From Streptomyces sp. DH12 (GTDB lineage Bacteria > Actinomycetota > Actinomycetes > Streptomycetales > Streptomycetaceae), in NCBI RefSeq assembly GCF_020873895.1, contig NZ_JAHWGT010000003.1, positions 124,001 to 188,000 on the forward strand: a DNA stretch of 64,000 bases, read 5' to 3'. This document shows positions 48,888 to 56,968 of the stretch, piece by piece. The translations under genes were made by a program, and so were the position numbers. The notes under the pieces were generated by a model. The model did no database searches. It saw nothing but the letters and a program-made list of their open reading frames with translations, and was not told the origin of the DNA. The number at the start of each line of letters is the position of its first letter. Position 1 is the stretch's first letter.

Positions 48888-49832
48888 ATGACGGGCACTC
48901 GTATCGCCGCGCTCGGGCACCACCAGCCCGCCAAGGTGCTCACCAACGACGACCTGGCCGCACTGGTCGACACCAGCGACGAGTGGATCCGCAGCCGCGT
49001 CGGCATCCGCACCCGGCACGTCGCCGGGCCCGACGAGCCGGTCGACGAGATGGCCGCCCGCGCCGCCGCCAAGGCCCTCGCCTCGGCGGGCCTCGCCCCC
49101 GCCGACATCGACTACGTCCTGGTCGCCACGTCCACCGCGATCGACCGCTCCCCGAACATGGCCGCCCGGGTCGCCGCCCGCCTCGGCATGGCCTCCCCGG
49201 CGACCCTCGACCTGAACGTCGTCTGCGCCGGCTTCACCCACGCCCTGGCCACCGCCGACCACGCCGTCCGGGCCGGCGCCGCCCGCCGCGCCCTGGTCAT
49301 CGGCGCGGACAAGATGACCGAGATCGCCGACTGGACCGACCGGACGACGTGCGTCCTCCTCGGTGACGGCGCCGGCGCGGCGATCGTCGAAGCGGCCCCC
49401 GACGGCGCCCCGGGCATCGGGCCCGTCCTGTGGGGCTCCGTCCCCGAGATGGGCCACGCCGTCCGCATCGAGGGCACCCCGCCCCGCTTCGCCCAGGAGG
49501 GCCAGGCCGTCTACCGCTGGGCCACCACCCAGCTGCCGCCCCTCGCCCGCCGGGTCTGCGAGAGGGCCGGCCTCGCCCCCGAGGACCTGGCGGCGGTCGT
49601 CCTCCACCAGGCGAACCTGCGCATCATCGAACCCCTCGCCAGCCGCATCGGCGCCGTCAACGCCGTCGTCGCCCGCGATGTCGTCGACTCGGGCAACACC
49701 TCCGCCGCGTCCATCCCGATGGCCCTGTCCAAGCTCGTCGAACGCGGTGACGTGCCCTCGGGCGCCCCGACCCTCCTCTTCGGCTTCGGCGGCAACCTCT
49801 CCTACGCGGGCCAGATCGTCCACACCCCCTGA
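48888..49832 (+). CDS. Beta-ketoacyl-ACP synthase III family (KAS III)
   Basis: A 314-residue condensing enzyme. The triad is visible: Cys in LNVVCAGFTHAL (about 113), His in VVLHQANLRI (about 240) and Asn in DSGNTSAASIPMAL (about 271). KAS III condenses acyl-CoA with malonyl-ACP to start fatty acid or polyketide chains. It stands alone, without fabD, acpP or fabF, so it is probably a second KAS III rather than the housekeeping FabH. ATG 48888 has AAGGGGG 9 bases upstream. SGNTSAASIP and the overall length are typical. Confidence 0.9.
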   Translation: MTGTRIAALGHHQPAKVLTNDDLAALVDTSDEWIRSRVGIRTRHVAGPDEPVDEMAARAAAKALASAGLAPADIDYVLVATSTAIDRSPNMAARVAARLGMASPATLDLNVVCAGFTHALATADHAVRAGAARRALVIGADKMTEIADWTDRTTCVLLGDGAGAAIVEAAPDGAPGIGPVLWGSVPEMGHAVRIEGTPPRFAQEGQAVYRWATTQLPPLARRVCERAGLAPEDLAAVVLHQANLRIIEPLASRIGAVNAVVARDVVDSGNTSAASIPMALSKLVERGDVPSGAPTLLFGFGGNLSYAGQIVHTP

Positions 49833-49941
49833 ACACCCGGCGCCCCCGCAGGCTGCCCGCACCCTCCGTGACCCCCCGGGAGCGGACCGCACCCGACCGC
49901 CGGCGCCCTCGCCCGCACCTCCCTGACCACGGGATATGCGG

Positions 49942-49971
49942 GTGAAGGGCACCCGGAACCCCTGGTAGAGT
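49942..49971 (+). promoter_or_regulatory. Promoter of tRNA-Leu
   Basis: GTGAAG (49942-49947), an 18-base spacer and TAGAGT (49966-49971), 46 bases before the tRNA. A GCGGGG/CCCCGC hairpin at 49985-50000 lies in the leader. Confidence 0.55.
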
Positions 49972-50017
49972 TATCCATGTCGCCGCGGGGAACACCCCGC
50001 GAGCGGCGAGACACCTG

Positions 50018-50102
50018 GTCCGGGTGGCGGAATGGCAGACGCGCTAGCTTGAGGTGCTAGTGCCCTTTATCGGGCGTGGGGGTTCAAGTCCCCCCTCGGA
50101 CA
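50018..50102 (+). tRNA. tRNA-Leu (anticodon GAG)
   Basis: A complete class II tRNA. Acceptor arm GTCCGGG/CTCGGAC with one G-U, anticodon stem CTAGC/GCTAG with loop TTGAGGT giving anticodon GAG (reads CUC/CUU), a long variable arm GCCCTTTATCGGGC and a T arm GGGGG-TTCAAGT-CCCCC. The discriminator is A at 50102; CC follows but the final A of CCA is not encoded. Confidence 0.93.
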
Positions 50103-50107
50103 CCGGT

Positions 50108-50139
50108 CGAAAGACCCCACAGTGATGTGGGGTCTTTCG
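50108..50139 (+). terminator. Rho-independent terminator of tRNA-Leu
   Basis: A perfect 14-bp stem CGAAAGACCCCACA / TGTGGGGTCTTTCG with a GTGA loop, 6 bases after the tRNA. Confidence 0.88.
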
Positions 50140-50263
50140 CGTTCCCGGGACCCGCCGCGACGGCGGCGGTCGGCGGACGCACGCCACGCCCTCACCCCGT
50201 CCGTAGACTCCGGGGGCAGGCGGGCGTCGGCGCCCGCCGCGGGGGACGGACGGGGGCGCGGAC

Positions 50264-51214
50264 GTGGACGCGGACGGCGGCGTGGTCGGCGGCGGGCTCA
50301 GGGCAGTGTGGAGGGCGCCCGTCGCGGAGCGCTGGGCCGGTCGCCGGCCGCTGTGGTGGACCGTCGGCCCGGCGGGCGACCTCGCCGTCCTGCTCGTGCG
50401 CCGCCGCCACCTCCGCCGCGGACGGCACGTCAAGGGCTGGGTCGGGTGGAGCCCCCGCACCCCGTTCGACGGGCTCCTGCTGATCCGCCGCGCCGACGGG
50501 TCGAGCGAGCGCCGGTCACTCGCCGGCGTCCCCCTCGCCCCCGCCCACATCGCCCTCCTGCCCGACGGGCGCCTCCTGACCGCCGCCGGTCGGGCGCGGC
50601 GGGACGACACCACGGGGGAGTGGCGGCCCAACGCCCTCCTGTGGGCCGCCGACGGCGTGCCGCGCGGCGCCGGCTGCCTCGGCGACGACATCGAGGTCCT
50701 CGTCACCGACCGCGGCGGGCGCGTCTGGACGGCCCACGGCGACGAGGGGATGCGCGGCGGGCATCCGGAGTCGACGGCCGGGCTCGCCGGGTGGAGCGCC
50801 GAGGGCCGCCCGGTGTGGGGGCCGCGAGGGCGGCTCCCCGACGTGCCGCTGCGAGGCCGCGCGGCCGCCACCGAGGGCGAGCACGTGTGGTTCGTCCGGT
50901 CCTCCGGCGGCGGCGACGGGGAGACGTACCTGACGCGCGTCACCCCCGCCACGGGGGAGACGACCAGCCGGCGCAGCCCCGTGCCCGCCCCGGACGGGTT
51001 CGCCGTGCGGGGCGCCCGCGCGGTGTTCACCCGGCGCGAGCACGGCCGGCACGCCGTCGAGGTGGTACGCGCCCGGCTGGTCGACGGAGCGTGGACCGTG
51101 ACGGGGTGCAGCCGCGCACGGGTACCCGGACGGGTGGTCCCGCACTGCGGCCAGGGCCGCGACGGGGCCCTGTGGCTCCGTGCCGGGGACGCCTGGCTGA
51201 GCGTCGACGCCTGA
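50264..51214 (+). CDS. Hypothetical beta-propeller-like protein
   Basis: A 316-residue soluble protein, not recognised. Repeated short beta patterns (LAVLLVRRRHLRRGRHVKGW, later DIEVLVTDRGGRVWTAHGDE and GEHVWFVRSSGGGDGETYLT) suggest a multi-bladed beta-propeller of about five to six blades. No signal peptide or catalytic motif. The start is probably GTG 50264. The next gene encodes a protein of similar character, so they may be a functional pair. Confidence 0.6.
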   Translation: MDADGGVVGGGLRAVWRAPVAERWAGRRPLWWTVGPAGDLAVLLVRRRHLRRGRHVKGWVGWSPRTPFDGLLLIRRADGSSERRSLAGVPLAPAHIALLPDGRLLTAAGRARRDDTTGEWRPNALLWAADGVPRGAGCLGDDIEVLVTDRGGRVWTAHGDEGMRGGHPESTAGLAGWSAEGRPVWGPRGRLPDVPLRGRAAATEGEHVWFVRSSGGGDGETYLTRVTPATGETTSRRSPVPAPDGFAVRGARAVFTRREHGRHAVEVVRARLVDGAWTVTGCSRARVPGRVVPHCGQGRDGALWLRAGDAWLSVDA

Positions 51215-51371
51215 GAGGCGGGAGGGGCGGCGGCAGGGTGAGGGCGCGGTGGCGGCCGGGGCGGCGCCGGAGGGGCGGAGGCGGGCGCCGAGCCTGGGCG
51301 AGCGGGGCCGGGGCCGGGGCGGAAGCGTGACGCGTTGGCTGCCGGGCGTGCCCGGGTGCCAGGATCGCGGC

Positions 51372-52511
51372 GTGAAGGAGACGGGGGACGTACGGATCGA
51401 CTCGGTGCCGCTCGGTGTGACCGAGGCGACCGGCAGGGTGCGCGCGGTCGCCGGGGGCCTGCTGTCCCTGCGGACGGCCGGCCGGCTGGAAGTGCACGAA
51501 CGTGCCGCGTTCCTCGCCGGCGTCCGCGCCCCGGTCGACACCCTCGACCTGCCGCCCGGCGCGCACGCCGCCCCCGCGCCGGGCGGCGGGTTCGTCGTCG
51601 CGGAGGCCGCCCGCGTGCGGGCCCTGGCTCCCGGCGGGGCGACCCGCTGGGAGCTGCCGCACGACACCTGGCACGGCGGGCACCGCCCGCCGCGGGCACC
51701 CGGCGCGCCCGCCCCCGACCCGTGCGGGCGCCTCGTCGCGGTGACCGTCCCGACCCTGCTGCCCGAGGAGGAGGTCGCCCGGCGTGCCGTCGCCCTCCAG
51801 GACGGTCCGCCCCGGCGCGGCTACGGGGGCGACCGCCTGCTCCTCCTCGACGCCGGGACCGGCACCGTCCGCGCGGAGCGGCCCGTCGCGGCGGTGGCGG
51901 GGGCGCTCGCCCTGGAGTGGCACGCGGGCGGCGCCCTCCTCGCCGCCTCCTTCCGGACCGCCTGGTACGGCTGGGCGGGGTACTGGACGGAACCGTCCGA
52001 CGACGGGTTGCGGATCCTCGGCGCCGCCGCCGACCGCCATGAGGTGGCCGGCTTCGTCCCCGGCTCAGCCCGGTTCGTGACCCTGCGGCGCGCCGAGGGG
52101 ATGGCCCTCGACGACGACCGGTACGAGCTGGACCTCCACGACGCCCGAGCCGCCACCACCCCGTGCCCGGTCGCGTCGCTCGACCTCAACGACCTCTCGT
52201 GGGACGTCGAGAACGACGACTTCACCGGCGCGCACGTCCTGGACGGGGCGCACTTGCTCGTCACCGCCGACTGGGTGCCCCGCGAAGGCCCTCTGGAGCA
52301 CACCCACTGGCTGCTGTCGGCGGACGCGCTGCGCCCGCTGGGGCGGCTGCGTTACCCCTGCCCGGTCGGCGACACCGTCGTCCCCCTCGGCGACGGCACC
52401 TGGCTCACCCGCGACGGGGCACGGCTGCGTCACTGGCGTCTCGACCAGGCGTTCGCGGCCCCGGCCCCACCCCCACGACCGGGGCCCGTCAGCGGGGAGC
52501 GCGCGGACTGA
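51372..52511 (+). CDS. Hypothetical WD40/beta-propeller-like protein
   Basis: A 379-residue soluble protein, not recognised. Blade-like repeats include GGDRLLLLDAGTGTVRAERP, LALEWHAGGALLAASFRTAW and RYELDLHDARAATTPC. A conserved-looking acidic stretch DLNDLSWDVENDDFTGAH lies at about residues 270-290. GTG 51372 lies 6 bases after CAGGAT with TTGGCT further upstream, suggesting a leaderless mRNA. It follows another propeller-like gene by 157 bases. Confidence 0.65.
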   Translation: MKETGDVRIDSVPLGVTEATGRVRAVAGGLLSLRTAGRLEVHERAAFLAGVRAPVDTLDLPPGAHAAPAPGGGFVVAEAARVRALAPGGATRWELPHDTWHGGHRPPRAPGAPAPDPCGRLVAVTVPTLLPEEEVARRAVALQDGPPRRGYGGDRLLLLDAGTGTVRAERPVAAVAGALALEWHAGGALLAASFRTAWYGWAGYWTEPSDDGLRILGAAADRHEVAGFVPGSARFVTLRRAEGMALDDDRYELDLHDARAATTPCPVASLDLNDLSWDVENDDFTGAHVLDGAHLLVTADWVPREGPLEHTHWLLSADALRPLGRLRYPCPVGDTVVPLGDGTWLTRDGARLRHWRLDQAFAAPAPPPRPGPVSGERAD

Positions 52512-52549
52512 CCCGCCCGGAGGAGGCCGGGCCGTACGCCCGGCGGGGG

Positions 52550-53398
52550 TCAGGCGGCCGGGGGGCGGGTGGCCGTGACGAGGTAGTAGTCGAGGAGTCC
52601 GTCCCGGTACGCGCCGAGGAAGTTGCGCGGCCAGGTCGCGGGCAGGTCCACCCCGGCGAGGAAGCGGTCGAAGCCGGGCCACACCCGCTCGCCGAGCGAC
52701 TCGGCCCGTACGCCCGCGAGTCCCGCGTCGGTCAGCGCCCCGGTCAGCTCGGGCAGCGGGTGTGCCACGTCCAGCCCGGACTGGAAGCTGTCCAGGCGCC
52801 GGGCCAGTTCGGGCGCGGCGTCCCCGCGGCGCTCCGGGACGAAGAAGCTCGCGACGGCGACCCGGCCCCCCGGGCGCAGCACGCGCGCGGCCTCCCCGGC
52901 GAAGGCGCGCAGGTCGCGGAAGTGCTGGGCGGCCTCCACCGAATAGAGGTGGTCGAAGCTCCCGTCGGGGAGCGGCAGCCGCTCGGCGGCGCCGCGAACG
53001 AAGCGCAGCCGGTCGGGGGAGGACGCCAGCAGCTCGGCGTTGGCGCGGCGGGCCCGGTCCAGCTGGTCGGGGTGGATGTCGACGCCCGTCACCGCGGCGA
53101 AGGCGCACTCCTCCAGCGCGAGGGCGCAGCCGAGGCCGAGCCCGCAGCCGACCTCCACGGCCAGGCCCCGCGGCCGGCCGCCGCTCAGCGCCCCGAGCAC
53201 CCTGCGGTACAGGTTCCGCTCGCTGCGGACGCGGTCGTCCGCCGTGAGGGGCCGGTCGAGCGGGATGCCGTCCCAGTAGCCGAAGTTGATGAAGCCACCA
53301 CCGAAGGCGGGTACGGAACTCAGGTCGTCGGGCCCGTAGACCGCCCGCACGCCGGACGGCACGCCGTCCACCACCGCCACCTCGTCGTCACCAGTCAT
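52550..53398 (-). CDS. Class I SAM-dependent methyltransferase
   Basis: A 282-residue enzyme. The N-terminal region FGGGFINFGYWDGIPLDRPL (about residues 32-52) is typical of sterol/tocopherol and small-molecule methyltransferases. Motif I is AVEVGCGLGLGCALALEE (about 80-97), then VTGVDIHPDQLDRAR, FDHLYSVEAAQHFRDLRAFA (motif II) and VLRPGGRVAVASFF (motif III). The acceptor is probably a small molecule. It appears leaderless: TACCGT lies 6 bases before ATG 53398. Gene ends converge with the propeller-like gene. Confidence 0.87.
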   Translation of the reverse strand: MTGDDEVAVVDGVPSGVRAVYGPDDLSSVPAFGGGFINFGYWDGIPLDRPLTADDRVRSERNLYRRVLGALSGGRPRGLAVEVGCGLGLGCALALEECAFAAVTGVDIHPDQLDRARRANAELLASSPDRLRFVRGAAERLPLPDGSFDHLYSVEAAQHFRDLRAFAGEAARVLRPGGRVAVASFFVPERRGDAAPELARRLDSFQSGLDVAHPLPELTGALTDAGLAGVRAESLGERVWPGFDRFLAGVDLPATWPRNFLGAYRDGLLDYYLVTATRPPAA

Positions 53399-53404
53399 GC
53401 GCGT

Positions 53405-53410
53405 ACGGTA
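53405..53410 (-). promoter_or_regulatory. -10 element of a leaderless promoter (methyltransferase)
   Basis: TACCGT on the minus strand, 6 bases before ATG 53398. Confidence 0.5.
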
Positions 53411-53475
53411 ACCCGGCGGGTGGCGTACCGGACCCCCGCCGGGACGGATCCGGCCGACGGCGGGCAGCAGGGCGG

Positions 53476-54180
53476 TCAGCTGCCCCAGTTGGCGATCGAC
53501 GCGGCGCGGTCGCCCCAGCCGAACCGGTTCAGGTCCGGGACGTTGCAGCCCTTGCGGGCGAAGAACTCGTTGCCCTGCCAGTCGAAGGCGTCGAACAGGG
53601 AGACGTCGAAGCGGCACCAGCTGAGCGAGGAGATGACGTCGTTCCAGTTCTGGGTGGAGAGGAAGCCGCGGTGCACCCGGCTCAGGTTCGGGTAGCCGAG
53701 GCCGGGCCCGAGGCACTTCACGTCGCCTCCCTCGCCCGCGTCCTCGAAGAAGCACACCCGGTCGGGGAGCGAGTCGGGGTTCGAGGTGCACACCCGCTCG
53801 AAGGAGCCCCGCGCGCGGTCCGCCGCTTCCCGCGGCGGTCCGTCCCCGACGGCGCGGCGGGCCTCGGCGAGCATCGACCCGCGGTCGGTGAAGCCGGCGA
53901 GCACCAGTTCGTCCCCGCTGCCGAGCGGGGTCAGGTGCAGGGGTCCGGCGAGGTCGGCGTGCAGGCGCTCCTCGTCCTCGACGGCCTCCCCGTCGACGAC
54001 GAGCGGCACGGACGCCGAGAACCCCCGGACCAGCCCGAGCGGGGCCCGCTCGGCGAACAGCTCACGCGCCGAGGACTCCGTGAGGGGCCGCGGCTCCGGG
54101 TCGTCCGGGGCGACGGCCCCGGGCGTACGCTCCGCCCCGTGTTCCGGGCTCCGGCCCGGTCCGTCGGTCCGGTGGGCCAT
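53476..54180 (-). CDS. Beta/gamma-crystallin-like (inhibitor I36-like) protein
   Basis: A 234-residue protein. Residues about 140-234 look like a two-motif beta/gamma-crystallin fold: DRVCFFEDAGEGGDVKCLGP, WNDVISSLSWC, VSLFDAFDWQGNEFFARKGC and WGDRAASIANWGS. Such domains bind calcium or inhibit metalloproteases (family I36, Streptomyces SMPI). No signal peptide is visible and the first 140 residues are an acidic region, which is unusual since relatives are secreted. ATG 54180 has GGAGG 8 bases upstream. Confidence 0.7.
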   Translation of the reverse strand: MAHRTDGPGRSPEHGAERTPGAVAPDDPEPRPLTESSARELFAERAPLGLVRGFSASVPLVVDGEAVEDEERLHADLAGPLHLTPLGSGDELVLAGFTDRGSMLAEARRAVGDGPPREAADRARGSFERVCTSNPDSLPDRVCFFEDAGEGGDVKCLGPGLGYPNLSRVHRGFLSTQNWNDVISSLSWCRFDVSLFDAFDWQGNEFFARKGCNVPDLNRFGWGDRAASIANWGS

Positions 54181-54339
54181 GGCGCCACCTCCGTCCGTCC
54201 CCTCCAGGCTATGCCCGCCGCCACCCGCGCGCCCGCGGCCCGCCGTGACGGCCGCCGCCACGGGGCGCCGGGAAGCTCGGCGGAGCGGCCGGAAACGTGC
54301 TGGTGGGCGGTACCGGCCCCGCACCAGCGTGAACGATCA

Positions 54340-54657
54340 TGCAGGACGACACGAGCGGCACGGACCGCTTCACGGGTGTGCGGCGCACGGTGTGGCGGCG
54401 GGAGGACTCCGCCTGCGGACGGAGGAGTCCGGCGATCCGGACGCTCCGGCGGTGCTGCTGATGCGGGCGGGTGCCCAGGGCGTGCAGTGGAACGACGGTC
54501 TTCCAGCGGCTGGTGGCGGGGGCGCCGCCGCGTCATCCGGTACGACCACCGCGACACCGGCCTCTCCTCCACGGTGGACTTCGCCGCCCACCCGTACACG
54601 GTCGCCGACCCGGCGGACGACGCCCTCGTCGACCGGCCCGGCGTCACGTGCCGGTGA
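54340..54657 (+). pseudogene. Alpha/beta-hydrolase remnant, frameshifted and truncated
   Basis: Pieces of one hydrolase N-terminus lie in three frames: FTGVRRTVW in one, LRLRTEESGDPDAPAVLLM with QGVQWNDGL in a second, QRLVAG in a third, and RVIRYDHRDTGLSSTVDFA with HPYTVADPADDALVDRPG back in another. In intact homologues these follow each other as the start of an alpha/beta hydrolase. At least two indels are required and the nucleophile elbow and the rest are missing. Its end overlaps the stop of the convergent flavin-oxidase gene by 14 bases. Confidence 0.75.
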
Positions 54658-55162
54658 GCTTGTCGAGGTCGGGGGCGTAGACGGTCATCCAGTGCGGGTT
54701 CAGCCGGTAGTAGACGACCTCGCGGTTCCAGTCGAAGGTGTCGTCTCCGTAGAAGTCCTTCAAGTAGGCGAGGAGTTCCTGCCAGTCGGCCGTGGTCTCG
54801 GCGGCCTCGGGATTCATCACCTCCACCGTGCCGTGGGTGAACACGCCGAGGTCCTCGCCGCGCATGTGCGCGACGCTGGCGGCCGGACGGGCCGCGAGAT
54901 GACGGGCCTTGGCGGCGTTGCGCGCCGTGCCGAAGTGCCACCGGCCGTGCAGGAAGTGCCCGTCGGCGCCGCTGATCCGCGGTTCGCCCTTTGCGGTCAC
55001 CGTCGAGAGGGCGAGCGTGCACATGCCGGTGAGGACCCCGGTGAGCTGCGCCGCCGTGATGGTGCGGCCCTCGACGATCGAGCGGAGGTGTGCGGTCGAG
55101 CCGGAGAGGGACGAGTCGAGGAGGGACTGGAGCTTGTCGAGTTCTTCTGGGGTTTCGCGCAT
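54644..55162 (-). CDS. Pyridoxamine 5'-phosphate oxidase-family (flavin-binding split barrel) protein
   Basis: A 172-residue protein with the split-barrel fold of PNPOx-like and F420/FMN-binding proteins. Core: LTGMCTLALSTVTAKGEPRI (residues about 45-65), GRWHFGTARNAAKARHLAAR (about 75-95) and VAHMRGEDLGVFTHGTVEV. Members bind FMN, F420 or haem; the substrate is unknown. The best start is ATG 55162, 6 bases after GACGAT (leaderless geometry); ATG 55204 is the alternative. Confidence 0.83.
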   Translation of the reverse strand: MRETPEELDKLQSLLDSSLSGSTAHLRSIVEGRTITAAQLTGVLTGMCTLALSTVTAKGEPRISGADGHFLHGRWHFGTARNAAKARHLAARPAASVAHMRGEDLGVFTHGTVEVMNPEAAETTADWQELLAYLKDFYGDDTFDWNREVVYYRLNPHWMTVYAPDLDKLTGT

Positions 55163-55204
55163 ACGCCCATCGTCGGCCGTAAACCCGACACCCTCTGTCG
55201 TCAT

Positions 55205-55502
55205 TGATGAAGCAGCGGTGAGGTTGCTCCGCGCGGGTCGCGCTCGGTGCTGCGTGGGTGGTGACAGGCGGGGGACGAACGCCGGGACCGGTTCATGTGT
55301 TCGCTGATCGACCAGCCATGATGTGCCGCCGCGACGGATGTCGTGGTCTCTCTCGCCATCGCGGTGATCGGGTCGGTGGCAACCGTGACCCGCGCGCGGC
55401 CCCGTGCGGTGTCACCGCGGGTGTCCCGCCGCCCGGGGTGGTAGACCGGGAGGGGCGCCCCGGTACCGGGCGGCCGCCGTCCCGGAGCGAAGGAGACCCG
55501 CC
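55205..55502. other. Intergenic region with a possible membrane-protein remnant
   Basis: About 300 bases without a supported gene. On the plus strand near 55338-55400 one frame reads DVVVSLAIAVIGSVATVTRA, a membrane-helix-like piece without start or family. It may be a decayed gene or chance. Confidence 0.3.
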
Positions 55503-55751
55503 GTGCCGACCGACGACCCCGCCGAGACCGAAGGCCCGCCGCCCACCACCCCGATCGTCGTCCTCGGTGTCGTCCCCGCCGACCCGCCGTACCGGGTGGT
55601 CGAGATCCGCGGCGAGGTCGTCGGGACGGCCCGCGACGTCCTGGACGTCATCCGCCTCGCCCACCACGCCGGCCTCACCCACGTGGACCTCGACGACCCG
55701 GCCGTGGTGCGGTGGGTGGGCGGCGGGAAGTACCGGTGGGGCCCCCGGTGA
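55503..55751 (+). CDS. Small hypothetical protein
   Basis: An 82-residue acidic soluble protein with the pattern VVEIRGEVVGTARDVLDVIR and AGLTHVDLDDPAVVRWVGGG, predicted alpha/beta. GTG 55503 has GAAGGAG 7 bases upstream, which is the main support with its balanced composition. No family recognised. Confidence 0.68.
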   Translation: MPTDDPAETEGPPPTTPIVVLGVVPADPPYRVVEIRGEVVGTARDVLDVIRLAHHAGLTHVDLDDPAVVRWVGGGKYRWGPR

Positions 55752-55785
55752 GCCGCCCGGCCCCCGCGTCCGTGCCCGCGGCCCG

Positions 55786-56835
55786 TCAGGCGGCGGAGCG
55801 GGCGGCCCGCGGCCTGCGGCGCAGTCCCGGGTCGGTCAGGGACGGCGGGCTCCAGACCCCGTCGGCGCGGTAGAGGTCGGTCCCCGGCGGGACGATCGCG
55901 TCGATCCGGTCGAGGACGTCGTCGTCCAGGACGAGGTCGGCGCCCTTCAGCGTGGCGTCCAACTGCTCCCGCGTGCGCGGACCGACGATCACCGACGTGA
56001 CGGCCGGGTGCGCCGGCGGGAAGGCGACCGCCAGCTCGGGCAGCGTACGGCCCAGGTCGTCGGCGACCGCGACCAGCTCCTCGACGGCTTCGAGCTTGGC
56101 GGCGTTCACCGGCAGCGCCGGGTCGAACCGCCCGGGCGTCAGCGCGGCCCGTCCGCTGCCCAGGTCGATGGGACGGCCCTTGCGGTACCTGCCGGTCAGG
56201 AACCCCGAGGCCAGCGGGGACCACGTCAGCGCCCCCATGCCGAGCCGCTCCACGACGGGCAGCACGTGCGCCTCGACGCCCCGGGCCAGCAGCGAGTACG
56301 GCGGCTGCTCGGTGCGGAAGCGCATCAGGCCCCGGCGCTCCGCGACGTGGTGCGCCTCGACGATCTCCTCCGCCGGGAACGTCGAGCAGCCGAAGGCCCG
56401 CACCTTCCCCTGCCGCACCAGGTCGCCGAGGACCGACAGCGTCTCCTCGACGTCGGTGGCGCGGTCCGGCCGGTGCACCTGGTACAGGTCGATCCAGTCG
56501 GTGTCCAGCCGCCGCAGGCTGTCCTCCACCGCCCGCAGGATCCAGCGGCGGGAGTTGCCGCCGCGGTTGCGCCCCTCGCCCATCGGGAAGTGCACCTTCG
56601 TGGCGAGCACCACGTCGTCCCGCCGGCCGCGCAGCGCCTTGCCGACGATCGTCTCCGACTCGCCGGCCGAGTACATGTCGGCGGTGTCGACGAAGTTGAC
56701 CCCCTGGTCGAGCGCGGCGTGGACGATCCGTACGCAGTCGTCGTGGTCGGGGTTGCCGACGGCGCCGAACATCATGGTGCCGAGGCAGTAGGTGCTCACC
56801 TCCATGCCGGTGCGGCCGAGGCTGCGGTAGCGCAT
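55786..56835 (-). CDS. Aldo/keto reductase
   Basis: A 349-residue NADPH-dependent TIM-barrel reductase. The tetrad is visible: D in FVDTADMYSAGESE (about residue 50), Y three residues on, K in VVLATKVHFP (about 80) and H in LYQVHRPDRA (about 120). The C-terminal cofactor site is SVIVGPRTREQLDATLKG (about 290-308). It resembles the YghZ/AKR group acting on aldehydes. ATG 56835 has AGGAG 6 bases upstream and is preferred over ATG 56841. It lies 133 bases downstream of the MpaB-type oxygenase gene on the same strand, so it may reduce aldehydes from that pathway; this is inference. Confidence 0.9.
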   Translation of the reverse strand: MRYRSLGRTGMEVSTYCLGTMMFGAVGNPDHDDCVRIVHAALDQGVNFVDTADMYSAGESETIVGKALRGRRDDVVLATKVHFPMGEGRNRGGNSRRWILRAVEDSLRRLDTDWIDLYQVHRPDRATDVEETLSVLGDLVRQGKVRAFGCSTFPAEEIVEAHHVAERRGLMRFRTEQPPYSLLARGVEAHVLPVVERLGMGALTWSPLASGFLTGRYRKGRPIDLGSGRAALTPGRFDPALPVNAAKLEAVEELVAVADDLGRTLPELAVAFPPAHPAVTSVIVGPRTREQLDATLKGADLVLDDDVLDRIDAIVPPGTDLYRADGVWSPPSLTDPGLRRRPRAARSAA

Positions 56836-56968
56836 GCTCATCTCCTGGGGACGGGCCGACGGGTCGGCCGGGCGGGCGCGGCGCGGTGCCGCCGCGACGC
56901 CGGTGACGCTACGAGCTGGAGCGCACTCCAGCGCAAGACCCGCCGCCCCGCGCCCGGCCGCCCGTCCG

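Noticed and set aside
50018-50139. tRNA-Leu as the edge of an integrated element
   Set aside because: The tRNA has its own terminator, no integrase lies nearby and no repeat of its 3' end was noticed downstream.
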